Assembly: GCF_003340475.1 (NCBI RefSeq)
Contig: NZ_QBKA01000002.1
Span: 2,551,501-2,615,500 of the forward strand
Origin: Alteripontixanthobacter maritimus
Lineage (GTDB): Bacteria > Pseudomonadota > Alphaproteobacteria > Sphingomonadales > Sphingomonadaceae
Direction of reading: 5' to 3'
Length of the DNA: 64,000 nt
Position numbers and translations under genes: made by a program. Under the pieces are notes generated by a model. The model was not told the origin of the DNA, ran no database searches, and saw nothing but the letters and a program-made list of their open reading frames with translations. This document shows positions 53,518-62,547 of the stretch, in pieces (within the stretch, counting starts at the first letter, position 1; every line of letters begins with the position of its first letter).

Positions 53518-54120
53518 CTAGCTTCGCCGGACCCAGGGATCGTTAGTGCGGTCGATCGCCAGCTCGGTCGCATAGGGCTCGCAGAGCTTGTGCGCGTCAT
53601 CCTCGGCACCATTCACGTAAGTGGCTCGATCAGCCGCTGCGATTATGACGGGCATCCGGTCATGGACAGGCTTCACCTGCGAGTTCGCGTCAGTCATCAG
53701 CATCGAATAAACCGGGCCCCATTCGGCGCTGTCTCGCCAGATGCCGGCGCAGGTCAACATCTCATCTGTAGGATCCGCGAACCAAGTGCGGGTCATCGTC
53801 CCGCGTGGTCCCTCTGCCTCGGCGAAAGCGGTCACGGGGATCAGCGCGCGACGATCGCGAAAGTTGGCGTTCCAGAACCGGCTGTCCAGCTTGTCAGTTC
53901 GGGTATTGTTGACCGGTTTGGGTTTGAGCGCCTGCCCGGACTTGCCGCGACGGGAAAGCGGGAAGCCCCATGTCATCGATCGCAGAGCGCCGTTAGCCAA
54001 GACGATGCCGGGAAGGCCGGGATAGATCAGTTTGCCAGCGTTGCTGGTTTCCGGTGCGGGCACAGCGAACAGGCGCGCCAGCTCTGTGTAGCTGCTAGAC
54101 ATGCGATAGAGGTTGCACAT
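53518..54120 (-). CDS. SOS response-associated peptidase (SRAP/HMCES/YedK family)
   Basis: Protects abasic sites in single-stranded DNA by covalent attachment through Cys2. The 200-residue protein starts at the ATG at 54120 so that Cys2 is exposed (MCNLYRM). Other active-site parts are KPVNNTRTDKLD (Asn), RALIPVTAFAEAEG (Glu) and VHDRMPVI (His). The N-terminus is MCNLY rather than the common MCGRF. A longer frame to 54183 would bury the cysteine and is rejected. Confidence 0.88.
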   Translation of the reverse strand: MCNLYRMSSSYTELARLFAVPAPETSNAGKLIYPGLPGIVLANGALRSMTWGFPLSRRGKSGQALKPKPVNNTRTDKLDSRFWNANFRDRRALIPVTAFAEAEGPRGTMTRTWFADPTDEMLTCAGIWRDSAEWGPVYSMLMTDANSQVKPVHDRMPVIIAAADRATYVNGAEDDAHKLCEPYATELAIDRTNDPWVRRS

Positions 54121-54218
54121 GCGGCAGGCGTGGCGGCGACAGCGCGGTTTGTCAACGCGGCGCCTTGTGCCAAGACGAATCATTGACCAATGTTCCGCAT
54201 TCGTTCCATCCGGCGACT

Positions 54219-54446
54219 ATGGTCCGCTACAATCATGGAACACTCGACGGCATATCGAAAGCCCGCTGCAACATCCAGGTCTCGTGCAAACGGTGTCCGC
54301 ATAAGACACTCGCCCGGCCGACGGCATTAATGCGCCGATTACCCGGACCAGCCCAGTTCTGGCCACTGGAGCAGATCGAGCCGAAGATGAAGTGCAGTGA
54401 GTGCGGCGCACAAGGCGCCAAGATTGTAGGTGTGTGGCGCGATTAA
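54219..54446 (+). CDS. Small cysteine-rich (zinc-finger-like) protein
   Basis: A 75-residue protein with two CxxC-type pairs: VSCKRCPHK and KCSECGAQG, plus an earlier Cys (ARCNIQV). It looks like a treble-clef or zinc-ribbon protein. It starts at the ATG at 54219 and diverges from SRAP. Small proteins of this kind recur in sphingomonads, function unknown. Confidence 0.6.
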   Translation: MVRYNHGTLDGISKARCNIQVSCKRCPHKTLARPTALMRRLPGPAQFWPLEQIEPKMKCSECGAQGAKIVGVWRD

Positions 54447-54465
54447 GATCTGTGCGGCCGGTCTA

Positions 54466-55136
54466 TCAGGCGGCCGTCTTCGTCTTGGTGCTATTTCGGC
54501 AGCCGTGCAGAAGAGCGGCAGCATATTGTCGTGAACCTGATACGGTGTGATGCACCCCGTCCAGTTGGAGGTTGGAAAGAACGGGCGGCACATCTTGCGC
54601 ATCGCGATTGCGCGCAGACTGACTTACGAAACTGCTTGCGGCACTGCTGTTGACTCCGCCTACCATCACAAGGTGGCGGCCTTCCAGACTATCGAGCAAT
54701 GCGGGGTAGATTGCGCGAACTCCTGCAGCTCATCGCCAGCAGAAAAATGCTTAGCGCCCAAAGCTACGATGACGGTGTCCGGCTGCGTCGCGCTCAGCAA
54801 TTCGTCTATAATCGCCTGAAAGTCGCGCACACGTGCCCCGCCTATGCCCGCTGCGAAAACACTGCCGCAGCGATCTGGAAAATACGTCTGTTCGATCAGG
54901 CTGTCTCCAATGACCAGCGTATCGACTTTACCGACCTGCTGCGCCTCCTGCACCACGAAACCGGCACGGGTTTTCGCATAGCTGAGCTCGCCATAATAGT
55001 AGCGCTTCGTCGCAAAAAATGGCGCCGTCGCCGCAACCGAAGCGATGACGCAGAAGATTATGATCAAGACGGTTTTGTCGCGTTCGCTTGGGGTTGCGTT
55101 CATCCGCCGGGCAGTTCCGAAAGAGAGCCCGGCCAT
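54466..55136 (-). pseudogene. SGNH/GDSL hydrolase-like gene with frameshift
   Basis: A signal-anchored SGNH hydrolase split between two frames. The first (from 55136) has a membrane helix and the block I motif DTLVIGDSLIEQ. The second frame (to 54466) contains LLDSLEGRHLVMVGG and the block V-like DGVHHTVSG. The switch lies near 54,715-54,725, where one missing base would explain the break. It could be a sequencing error or a recent loss. Confidence 0.7.
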
Positions 55137-55323
55137 ATAGGGGATTTATTACCAATCTCGGGTTTATGCCCACCTGTGCCACCGCAGCGCCCAAACAGAC
55201 ACTGCAGGGACCGCGCCTTCCGGAAGACGGCAACAACAAAATAGCGCGACCTGTCGCGCATCCGCGCAAATTCGGGTATGGCCGTTCAGCCATTCTTTAC
55301 CATATATCGACCACAGCGGAGCC

Positions 55324-55512
55324 ATGATGACAGACGACGAGCGATCCGCTGGGCTGGAAAAGCATGTCCAGTTAAATAAACCGGAGCAGGAGCGCCTAGC
55401 CGCGATGCTCGAGAAGGCATTGAAAGAACTCGATCTTGCCGATCAGAAAATTGCAGCGGTTTATGTATCGCAGGCACTCGATGCGCTTCTAGGGAACAGT
55501 GAGCCGGTGTGA
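55324..55512 (+). CDS. Small hypothetical protein
   Basis: A 62-residue helical, charged protein (LNKPEQERLAAMLEKALKEL, ending GNSEPV). Its even coding pattern and ATG at 55324 or 55327 support it. It precedes the HTH-membrane gene. Function unknown. Confidence 0.6.
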   Translation: MMTDDERSAGLEKHVQLNKPEQERLAAMLEKALKELDLADQKIAAVYVSQALDALLGNSEPV

Positions 55513-55585
55513 GCCGTTAATTTACTACATGCGCGGATGCCGGCGTGGGGCTTGCAGCATTTGTGCGCAATAAACGGGGCAAAGT

Positions 55586-56131
55586 GTGAGCACCAAGACG
55601 GAGTCGCAATTTTTCGAGATATTCCACACCACTTCTGTCCGACGTCACGAAACGCTGGATCTCATGGCGGACGGTCGGTCATCCAAGGAAATCGCCGCAA
55701 TGCTGGGTGTCACCCAGTCCGCGGTGAACAAACGCATCGATGCGATGCGGGCTAAATGCGGTGACATTCCGCGGGCCGCACTGGGCCGTCATTACCGCGC
55801 ATATCAGGCAAACCTGTTGCAAAACGGCGTGCCGCAAAGCTGCGATAAAATACCAAGCGAAAATCTCCACCTGCCCAGCGCCTTCGCTTGGCCCGAAGCA
55901 GAGGGCAAGGACACTGCTTTGGCGACGTCCCGACTGTCAGATTCTTTGGTCGTTCCGGCCGACGCGCCCTGGCATCGGAACGAACCCAGCAGAGTCCCCG
56001 AGGCGCTCGACGGCGAGCATGCTTCGCTAATGAGGGTCGGTGCCATTTTCGGTATTGCACTGGGGATATTGCTGGTCGCTTTGGTCGCGTTCACGGCAAT
56101 GGCTGCCCTTTCGGACGCACTGTCCAGCTAG
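55586..56131 (+). CDS. HTH protein with C-terminal membrane helix
   Basis: A 181-residue protein. Residues 18-60 are a LuxR/sigma-region-4-like helix-turn-helix (ETLDLMADGRSSKEIAAML, then GVTQSAVNKRIDAMR). A polar linker follows, and a single membrane helix occupies about residues 150-173. It could be a membrane-tethered regulator. Its start follows a GTG at about 55586. Confidence 0.72.
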   Translation: MSTKTESQFFEIFHTTSVRRHETLDLMADGRSSKEIAAMLGVTQSAVNKRIDAMRAKCGDIPRAALGRHYRAYQANLLQNGVPQSCDKIPSENLHLPSAFAWPEAEGKDTALATSRLSDSLVVPADAPWHRNEPSRVPEALDGEHASLMRVGAIFGIALGILLVALVAFTAMAALSDALSS

Positions 56132-56197
56132 CGAGCGCAAGCCGGCCTCTCCCTTTATGCCGGACACGGTTCGAGACCGTATGCCGGACGGAGATGC

Positions 56198-56530
56198 TTG
56201 ATGACCATGACAACCACAATTGCCGCCCTGCGTATTTCGAACGAGATCGCGACCACCGAGAACCTGCTCGATCAAGCTGGCGCAGCGATCGCCACGCTGA
56301 CAGCAACGGCTATGATCGCGCGGGCCGATACCGGTTCCGCATCGGGTACGGGCCAGATCGCCTTGATGCGACTGGCGAAAGCGCAACAGCAGCTTGTCGG
56401 CGCGCAGAGCGAAATTCACCGCGCTCATGCCGAATTGTTGAAAACCGCGAAAATCGTCGGGGAAGCCGACCATGACGGGAAATGCCCTGTCGCGCCAAGC
56501 GCTATCGTGGATCACCAGGAAGCAGCCTGA
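56198..56530 (+). CDS. Hypothetical helical protein
   Basis: A 110-residue protein, mostly Ala/Thr/Gln-rich and helical (LMRLAKAQQQLVGAQSE, EIHRAHAELLKTAK), with no membrane helix. Similar short proteins are common beside HTH genes in sphingomonads. The start is 56198 or the ATG at 56201. Function unknown. Confidence 0.6.
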   Translation: MMTMTTTIAALRISNEIATTENLLDQAGAAIATLTATAMIARADTGSASGTGQIALMRLAKAQQQLVGAQSEIHRAHAELLKTAKIVGEADHDGKCPVAPSAIVDHQEAA

Positions 56531-56572
56531 TGGTCCTTGCGCGCTTGCCAAGGTAATCGTTAGCTACGTCGC

Positions 56573-57070
56573 ATGACGTTGACCGACCTTGTGGCCATGC
56601 GTGGAACGTTCCAACTTCTCGCCGTGCTGACCTTGGCTCTAGTAGCCTGGCGGCGCGGCGGGAGCCCGGAAAAAATCAGTGCCGGCGTGCTTTTGGGCGT
56701 GCTTCTTCTGGATCGATTTTACCATTTCATTCTCACGGGCGGTAAGACAATCGGGTTCGAAGGCACCTATTGGCAGGTCGATATCGGACATGTCGTGATC
56801 GACGTCGCGGCCCTGGCCATCATTCTCGCGATCACATTACGCGCCAATCGGATATACCCCCTATGCCTGACGGCCTTGCAGTTGATTACGGTCGCGAGTC
56901 ACTTTTCAAGGGTCATCACGCCGGTGTTCGAGCCGGGCGCCTTTGCATTGATGTCGCTCGGACCAGTGTACATGCAGATAGCAACGCTGGGCATAGGTCT
57001 AGCGAGCCATATGAGACATCAGCGGATCCACGGCGCGTATCGCTCTTGGCGAGCCTCCTCCGTCCGCTGA
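56573..57070 (+). CDS. Integral membrane protein, unknown function
   Basis: A 165-residue protein with four or five hydrophobic helices (QLLAVLTLALVAW, ISAGVLLGVLLLDRFYHF, VIDVAALAIILAITL, LTALQLITVASHF). It starts at 56573. It overlaps the presumed start of the RadC-like gene by about 25 bases. No family recognised. Confidence 0.68.
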   Translation: MTLTDLVAMRGTFQLLAVLTLALVAWRRGGSPEKISAGVLLGVLLLDRFYHFILTGGKTIGFEGTYWQVDIGHVVIDVAALAIILAITLRANRIYPLCLTALQLITVASHFSRVITPVFEPGAFALMSLGPVYMQIATLGIGLASHMRHQRIHGAYRSWRASSVR

Positions 57071-57627
57071 TCGCCGCGCGGGCCGATGCCGTCGCAGCGC
57101 GGCTGATCGAACAGTTCGGGCGCATCTCTTGCGTCATGTCGGCAAGCGAGGAGCGCCTTGCCAGCGCCTTGCCCGACGATATCGAAGCGGCCGCCGCGAT
57201 TGTTGCGGCCCGCCACCTGTGCGAAATTACGAGCCGTGAGGAACTGGTCGGCGAAGCCGTAACGCCCGATGATCCCCGGCTCATTTCCCATCTGGCCAAA
57301 GCGCTGGCCGGCGGGCGGGAACGGTTCCACATCGTCTATCTCGACGCCGGCGGCAGATATCTGCACGACGAACAGCTCGCCAAAGGCACGCGCTCCGCAA
57401 TTGATATTGGTTTAAAGGATTTGCTGCGGAGAGTGATCGATCTGGATGCAGCGAGCGTTATCTTGGCGCATAACCATCCATCGGGCGATTGCCGGCCCAG
57501 CGAACAGGACCGCGCCACCACCGAAGACATCGTGACCCTGGCGGGGCGGTTCGAAATTGTCGTGAAGGACCACCTTATCTTTGCGGGCCGGTGCGTCTAT
57601 TCCATGCGCCGCGGGGAGCAGCTGTGA
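57046..57627 (+). CDS. RadC-like JAMM domain protein, short form
   Basis: A protein of 193 residues with the JAB/JAMM motif AHNHPSGDCRPSEQD and the upstream strand FHIVYLDAGGRYLHDEQLAKG. The helix-hairpin-helix of full RadC is shortened to LLRPLIAARADAVAARL and EERLASALPDDIEAA. RadC is no longer thought to be a repair enzyme, and JAMM activity is unproven. The TTG at 57046 is the best start found; no ATG fits. It overlaps the next gene (GTGA). Confidence 0.75.
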   Translation: MASLLRPLIAARADAVAARLIEQFGRISCVMSASEERLASALPDDIEAAAAIVAARHLCEITSREELVGEAVTPDDPRLISHLAKALAGGRERFHIVYLDAGGRYLHDEQLAKGTRSAIDIGLKDLLRRVIDLDAASVILAHNHPSGDCRPSEQDRATTEDIVTLAGRFEIVVKDHLIFAGRCVYSMRRGEQL

Positions 57628-58124
57628 ATAGCGAGAAGCGGCTAAAGCAGTCGGGTGTGATCGAACAACTGGAGCGCGCAAAGGAGTTGCGGCAGATGGC
57701 AGCTCGTATGGAAGCGCTCGCACTGGCGATCGAACAGGATGTACCCGAAATTGCGCGCGAGGTCGTGAAAGTTCTGTCCAGATCCGACCGTTACCTCGCC
57801 GGGCTCGCGCAGACCTGGTACAAGGAACGGCGCCTGCGCAACGAAGTGCTGGGCAAGGAGCTGTTCTGCGAGCCGGCATGGGACATGCTGCTCGACCTGT
57901 TTGTGCAGCAGGAGCAGGGGCGCAAGATTTCCATTACCAGTGCGTGTATAGCGTCGGACAGCGCGCAAACGACTGCGCTGCGCTGGATCGAAATTCTGAT
58001 TGCTAAGGGTCTGCTCGACAAAAGGACGGACGAGACCGATTGCCGCCGGTCTTGGCTAACCCTGACGGAGGATGGATTGACGAAAATGCGCGAGGTGCTG
58101 CGGGCGCGCGCGCCCGAATACTGA
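57624..58124 (+). CDS. Winged-helix (MarR-like) DNA-binding protein
   Basis: A 166-residue protein with an N-terminal coiled coil (KELRQMAARMEALALAIEQD) and a C-terminal winged helix (ITSACIASDSAQTTALRWIE, then LTLTEDGLTKMREVL). The GTG at 57624 overlaps the RadC-like stop by four bases. It may regulate the small operon. Confidence 0.75.
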   Translation: MNSEKRLKQSGVIEQLERAKELRQMAARMEALALAIEQDVPEIAREVVKVLSRSDRYLAGLAQTWYKERRLRNEVLGKELFCEPAWDMLLDLFVQQEQGRKISITSACIASDSAQTTALRWIEILIAKGLLDKRTDETDCRRSWLTLTEDGLTKMREVLRARAPEY

Positions 58125-58144
58125 AGCGATCACAAGAGGTATAG

Positions 58145-58414
58145 GTGTTTGCCCTTATCGCGAGATGGCAAAGTATCTCCATATCGGATGTGATGCAGTA
58201 TCCCGCCAATCTGGACGCGCCTGGTACCGCCCTGATCATTTACCGACATCACGGCAAACACGGACTCGTTCTGCTCGCCCGCAAAATCGTTGCCGCCGAA
58301 CACGATGGCTACGTCCGCGAAGTAGCCCTCATAATGGATGTCATGAACGAGCTCGTTGAGTTATGTCGGGCGCCATTTGTAACTACGTCCGAGAATAGCC
58401 CAAATCTAGTATAA
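58145..58414 (+). CDS. Hypothetical protein
   Basis: An 89-residue frame starting with GTG, encoding a compact alpha/beta-like sequence (TALIIYRHHGKHGLVLLAR, EVALIMDVMNELVE). It is 20 bases after the winged-helix gene. No family recognised; may be real. Confidence 0.45.
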   Translation: MFALIARWQSISISDVMQYPANLDAPGTALIIYRHHGKHGLVLLARKIVAAEHDGYVREVALIMDVMNELVELCRAPFVTTSENSPNLV

Positions 58415-58769
58415 GTCTGAAGTTGTAAACTATTAATAGACTTTTTCCTTCTAAAATAACGAGTATGCAATATGTTCAGGTTAAGAAAGAGATATCGAGA
58501 TCGGGTTTTAAATTCGAAATACCTTATACGTTACAGAGAATAATCGAGTTCTCATGGTTCACCCAAGTTATAAATAATTCTATAGTCAAAACTGGCTTAG
58601 TAACGCGTCTCCAATTTTGAACCTTGTGTTCGCCGTCAGCACCTATGGCACAAAATTGAGGTTATAATTTAAGGAGGATTTGGGTCTTGTCGTATTGACA
58701 ATAAAACGAAGATAAGACTCGAGTCCTTAAAGGCCAAAGCAAGTTCTGAACGGGTAGTAAAAGACATAC
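58415..58769. other. AT-rich intergenic region
   Basis: About 355 bases of distinctly low GC with no open frame of coding quality. It borders the insertion-sequence remnant to the right and may hold foreign or decayed DNA. Confidence 0.5.
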
Positions 58770-60060
58770 GCTAGGCAAAGCGTCGGCACTTCTCAGCCGA
58801 AGACAAGACTAGGATCGTGCTGGAATGCCTGCGCGGCGATGACAGCAATGCTGAGCTGTGCCGCAAGGTAGGCATTGCACAGAGCTTGTATTGCGCGTAA
58901 TCGAAGGAGTTTATGGAGACCGGCAAACGAAGGCTTGCCGGTGACATTGCGCGTACCGCCACCAGCGATGAGGTCAAGTATTTGCGCAGCGAAGCACGCG
59001 ATCTGAAGGAATGCGTGGCGGATCTGACGCTAGAGAACCGTTTGCTCCAAAAAAAGCATGATCGCGGATGGAGGTGACCAAAATGAGATATCCTACATCT
59101 GAGAAGCTGGAGATCATCCGCATCGTTGAGCAAGCGCACCTGCCCGGTAAATAACCCTTGATCGGTTGGGCATCCCGCGCCGGACATTTTATCGCTGGTA
59201 TGACGGGTATCTGGAAGCTGGACCCGAAGCGCTGGAAGATCGGCCATCTGCGCTCAGCAGGGTGTGCAGCCGGATCCCAGCCCATATCCATGATCAGATC
59301 ATTGTGCTGGCTCTGGAACAGTCAGGACTGAGCCCGAGAGAACTGGGTGTGCGATTCACCGATGAGAAGAGTCACCTCGTGTCCAAAGCCAAGGTTTACC
59401 GTCTGTTGAGGGCTCACAATCTGATTGCCAGCACGGCATATGTGATGATCAAGCGGCTGATCGTTTCCATGCTTAGGCGACGTGGGTGAACGAGATGCAA
59501 CAGACTCATTTTACCTACTTCAAGATTATCGGGTGGGGCTCGATGTATTTGTCTACGGTGCTCTATGATTACTCGCGCTACATTATCGCCTGTAAGCTTT
59601 GTTTCACCATGCGAACCGAGGATGTCATGATACGTTGGGTATGACGCTGGAAGTCTCAGGCTACGAATGGGCAGCCGTGATGGACAAACCCAGACTGCTT
59701 AGCGACAAAGGCCCAAGCTACATCGCAAGCGAGTTGGCGGCATACATCGAAGCCAAACGCATGAGCTATACTCGCGGCGCGCCGTTCAATCCCCAGACGC
59801 AGAACAAGATCGAGCGCTGGCACCAGACCCTGAAGAACCGCTTTCTGCTGGAGAACTACTTCTTGCCCGGCGATCTCGAGACCCAGATCGAGGCGTTCAT
59901 CGAACACTATAACCACCAGCGCTATCACGAGAGCCTGAGCAATGTGACGCCTGCCGACGCCTACTTCAGGAGGGCCGGAAGCATCATCAAACAGCGAGGA
60001 AGGATCAAACGAAAAACTATCGAACATCGGCGCTTGCAACACCGCAAGCTACCCGCCTAA
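58770..60060 (+). mobile_element. Degraded IS3-family insertion sequence
   Basis: Remains of the two IS3 genes. The first (58,775-59,080) matches an OrfA: RRHFSAEDKTRIVLECLRG then an internal stop, and LENRLLQKKH. The second carries DRLGIPRRTFYRWYDGYLEAG (about 59,160), FTYFKIIG and LYDYSRYIIACKL with another stop. The integrase core SDKGPSYIASELAAY and NKIERWHQTLKNR lies in the last open frame (to 60060). Several frameshifts and stops make it inactive. Terminal repeats were not located. Confidence 0.8.
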
Positions 60061-60149
60061 TATCAATCAACAGGACAAGGCCGATCCTACGCTACTCTAG
60101 GCAGTCATTAGTGCCATATGCTCTGACGACGGACAGCTCGTTCGGAAAG

Positions 60150-60345
60150 GCGTGGAGACCCTTTATATCGAACCCCGGTCACCGTGGGAGAATGGTTATA
60201 ACGACAACTTCGACGGCAAGTTCCGAAACGAAATGCTCAAGGGTGAGGTCTTTTATACTCCAAGGACGCGGTCATCCTAATCAAGCGATGATGCGCCCAC
60301 TATGACATGGCAAGACCGCCCTCATCGCTCGGTTACAAACCGTTA
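60150..60345 (+). mobile_element. Fragment of a second IS3-family transposase (IS407-like)
   Basis: The segment LYIEPRSPWENGYNDNFDGK and NEMLKGEVFYT matches the C-terminus of an IS407-group OrfB, then a frameshift. Only about 60 codons remain. The adjacent 60,346-60,526 holds nothing recognisable beyond the capsule gene leader. Confidence 0.75.
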
Positions 60346-60526
60346 GCATAACAAACGATCTTGCTTCGCCCTATTGGAACGCCCTAGCTACGCGTCAGAC
60401 CGCCCATACAGCGACCGTCTCCGCCGGAACTCTATGTTAATCGGCGGACCATCTAAATGGGGCAGGTCAAATCCGCTAGGCGTAATTTAATGTCCTTTGT
60501 CGCTTAAACGCAGTAGAACCTATTCT

Positions 60527-62503
60527 ATGAATATAACACCACTCGAAAAGGGGCCTATCGGGCAGATTATATGGCGTGCGTTGGCGATGCTAAACGTCGC
60601 AATCATACAGGTGACAAGCCTGCCGCGCCATCATAAGAAGCTCGTGGTAGGCGCGATTGACGGAATCCTGTTGGTTTGTTCCATCTGGTTCGCCTATTCG
60701 TTGCGTACGGGCGAGTGGAGTCTTTTGTCTCCCTCCATCACAAAAATGCTTTGGCCTACAACATTGCTAGCGATTCCGATTTTCGTCTTTTCCGGCGTTT
60801 ATCGCACGGTGTTTCGTTATGCCGGAGTTGGCATGTTGCAGATTCTGATCCGGGCATTCTTGCTTTATACTGTAGTTGTCGTGGTCATTTATACGATTAT
60901 CGGTATTGAGGGTGTTCCGCGCACTATGGGCCTATTGCAGCCGATCATCTATTTTGGCTTCATGGCGGCCTCACGTATCTTTTTTCGTTATTTGGTTTTC
61001 GATGTGGTCTCCAAAATTGGGCCGCGAGAATCTGCACGGATTACACTGATTTACGGGGCCGGCCAGGCCGGGCAGCAGATATTGCAATCGCTAAGTGATG
61101 ATCCTGCTATGAGGTTTGCAGGGTACATCGATGATGACGCTAATATTGCAGGCCAACGTATAAACGGTGCGAAAGTTTGGCACAGCCTTGATCTACTTAC
61201 GGTAATCGAGCGCTTTGGCGTTACCGATATCTTACTGGCGATGCCGGATGCCTCCCGCCGTCGCCGTCGGGCAATCGTTGACGAATTGCACGATCATCCC
61301 GTAATCGTGCGCATATTGCCAAGCACTCAGGATATTATCGAGGGCAAAGTTTCAGTCAGCGATATCCAACCGTTGCAGGTGGAGGATTTGTTGGGGCGGG
61401 AGCCTATAGCTCCCGACATGACGTTGCTTGACCGCACGATTGTCGGTAAGGTTGTCATGGTCACAGGAGCGGGCGGCTCTATCGGAAGCGAACTGGCGCG
61501 GCAAATTCTGCGCATTGGTGCTCGGAAATTGATACTGTATGAAGTTTCGGAATTTGCGCTCTATCAGATAGAGCGTGAATTGCGCACCTCGCTTGAGGCA
61601 GCCAAATGCGAAATCGTCCCACTTCTCGGGTGCGTTCGCAATCGTGTCCGACTGAAGGATTTATTCGGCGAGCTGCATATCGACACCGTATTTCATGCTG
61701 CAGCTTACAGGCATGTCCCCTTAGTGGAAGCAAATCCGCTTGAGGGTATTCGCAACAATATAATTGGCACGGCGGAAATGGTCCGCGCCTCGCATGATGC
61801 AAAAGTGCAGGATTTTATTTTAATCAGTACCGATAAGGCAGTGCGCCCCACAAATGTGATGGGTGCGACTAAGCGCGGCGCGGAACAGGTGCTTCAAGCA
61901 TTCGCCGAGATGAGCGACACGACGCGATTTTCCATGGTCAGGTTCGGCAATGTATTAGGCTCCAGTGGATCGGTGGTCCCGCTATTCAGCCGCCAGATAC
62001 AAAACGGTGGACCAATCACAGTGACCCACCGCGATGTGACGCGATATTTCATGACCATTGCCGAGGCTGCCAATCTCGTTATTCAGGCTGGGGGAATGGC
62101 TACTGGCGGCGAGGTGTATGTGCTTGATATGGGTCGTCCTGTAAAAATCATTGATCTGGCAGACAAGATGATCCGCTTGTCCGGCCTGACCGTGCGCGAC
62201 GAGTTGCGGCCGGATGGCGATATAGAGATCAAGGAAGTCGGCCTGCGCCCTGGCGAGAAGCTTTACGAAGAACTGCTTATCGGGAACGAGCCCATTGCAA
62301 CACGGCATAAGCGCATTTTAATGGCGCAGGAAAGCTTTATGGCGTGGGACGAGTTAGCCCGCATCATTGGTTTGTTACGAGAATGCCGCGATCGACAGGA
62401 AGCCATTTTGTTGTTGGAGGAACTGGTGCCTGATTTCGAACATCGGCGAGACAATCTGCCCGCCGCCGATGTAAGCCAGCAGCAACGTGCCGTCGGCGCT
62501 TGA
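60527..62503 (+). CDS. Membrane-bound nucleotide-sugar 4,6-dehydratase (CapD/FlaA1/PglF-like)
   Basis: Makes a 4-keto-6-deoxy sugar nucleotide for surface polysaccharide. The 658-residue protein has four N-terminal membrane helices (about 40-170), a first Rossmann unit (GAGQAGQQIL) and the SDR domain with VTGAGGSIGSELARQ. The active site is LISTDKAVRP ... NVMGATKR, with Met in place of the usual SDR Tyr, as in UDP-GlcNAc 4,6-dehydratases. The ATG at 60527 is preferred over a TTG at 60497. First gene of the polysaccharide locus. Confidence 0.9.
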   Translation: MNITPLEKGPIGQIIWRALAMLNVAIIQVTSLPRHHKKLVVGAIDGILLVCSIWFAYSLRTGEWSLLSPSITKMLWPTTLLAIPIFVFSGVYRTVFRYAGVGMLQILIRAFLLYTVVVVVIYTIIGIEGVPRTMGLLQPIIYFGFMAASRIFFRYLVFDVVSKIGPRESARITLIYGAGQAGQQILQSLSDDPAMRFAGYIDDDANIAGQRINGAKVWHSLDLLTVIERFGVTDILLAMPDASRRRRRAIVDELHDHPVIVRILPSTQDIIEGKVSVSDIQPLQVEDLLGREPIAPDMTLLDRTIVGKVVMVTGAGGSIGSELARQILRIGARKLILYEVSEFALYQIERELRTSLEAAKCEIVPLLGCVRNRVRLKDLFGELHIDTVFHAAAYRHVPLVEANPLEGIRNNIIGTAEMVRASHDAKVQDFILISTDKAVRPTNVMGATKRGAEQVLQAFAEMSDTTRFSMVRFGNVLGSSGSVVPLFSRQIQNGGPITVTHRDVTRYFMTIAEAANLVIQAGGMATGGEVYVLDMGRPVKIIDLADKMIRLSGLTVRDELRPDGDIEIKEVGLRPGEKLYEELLIGNEPIATRHKRILMAQESFMAWDELARIIGLLRECRDRQEAILLLEELVPDFEHRRDNLPAADVSQQQRAVGA

Positions 62504-62547
62504 GTCAGAGCCTTTAGCGGCGGGGGGACGAGCTCGCTCTGCCAGCA

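Noticed and set aside
33600-60500. Second copy of the tRNA-Leu 3' end marking the right attachment site
   Set aside because: I looked for repeats of the tRNA 3' end to the right and saw none convincing; a computed search for short repeats is needed.
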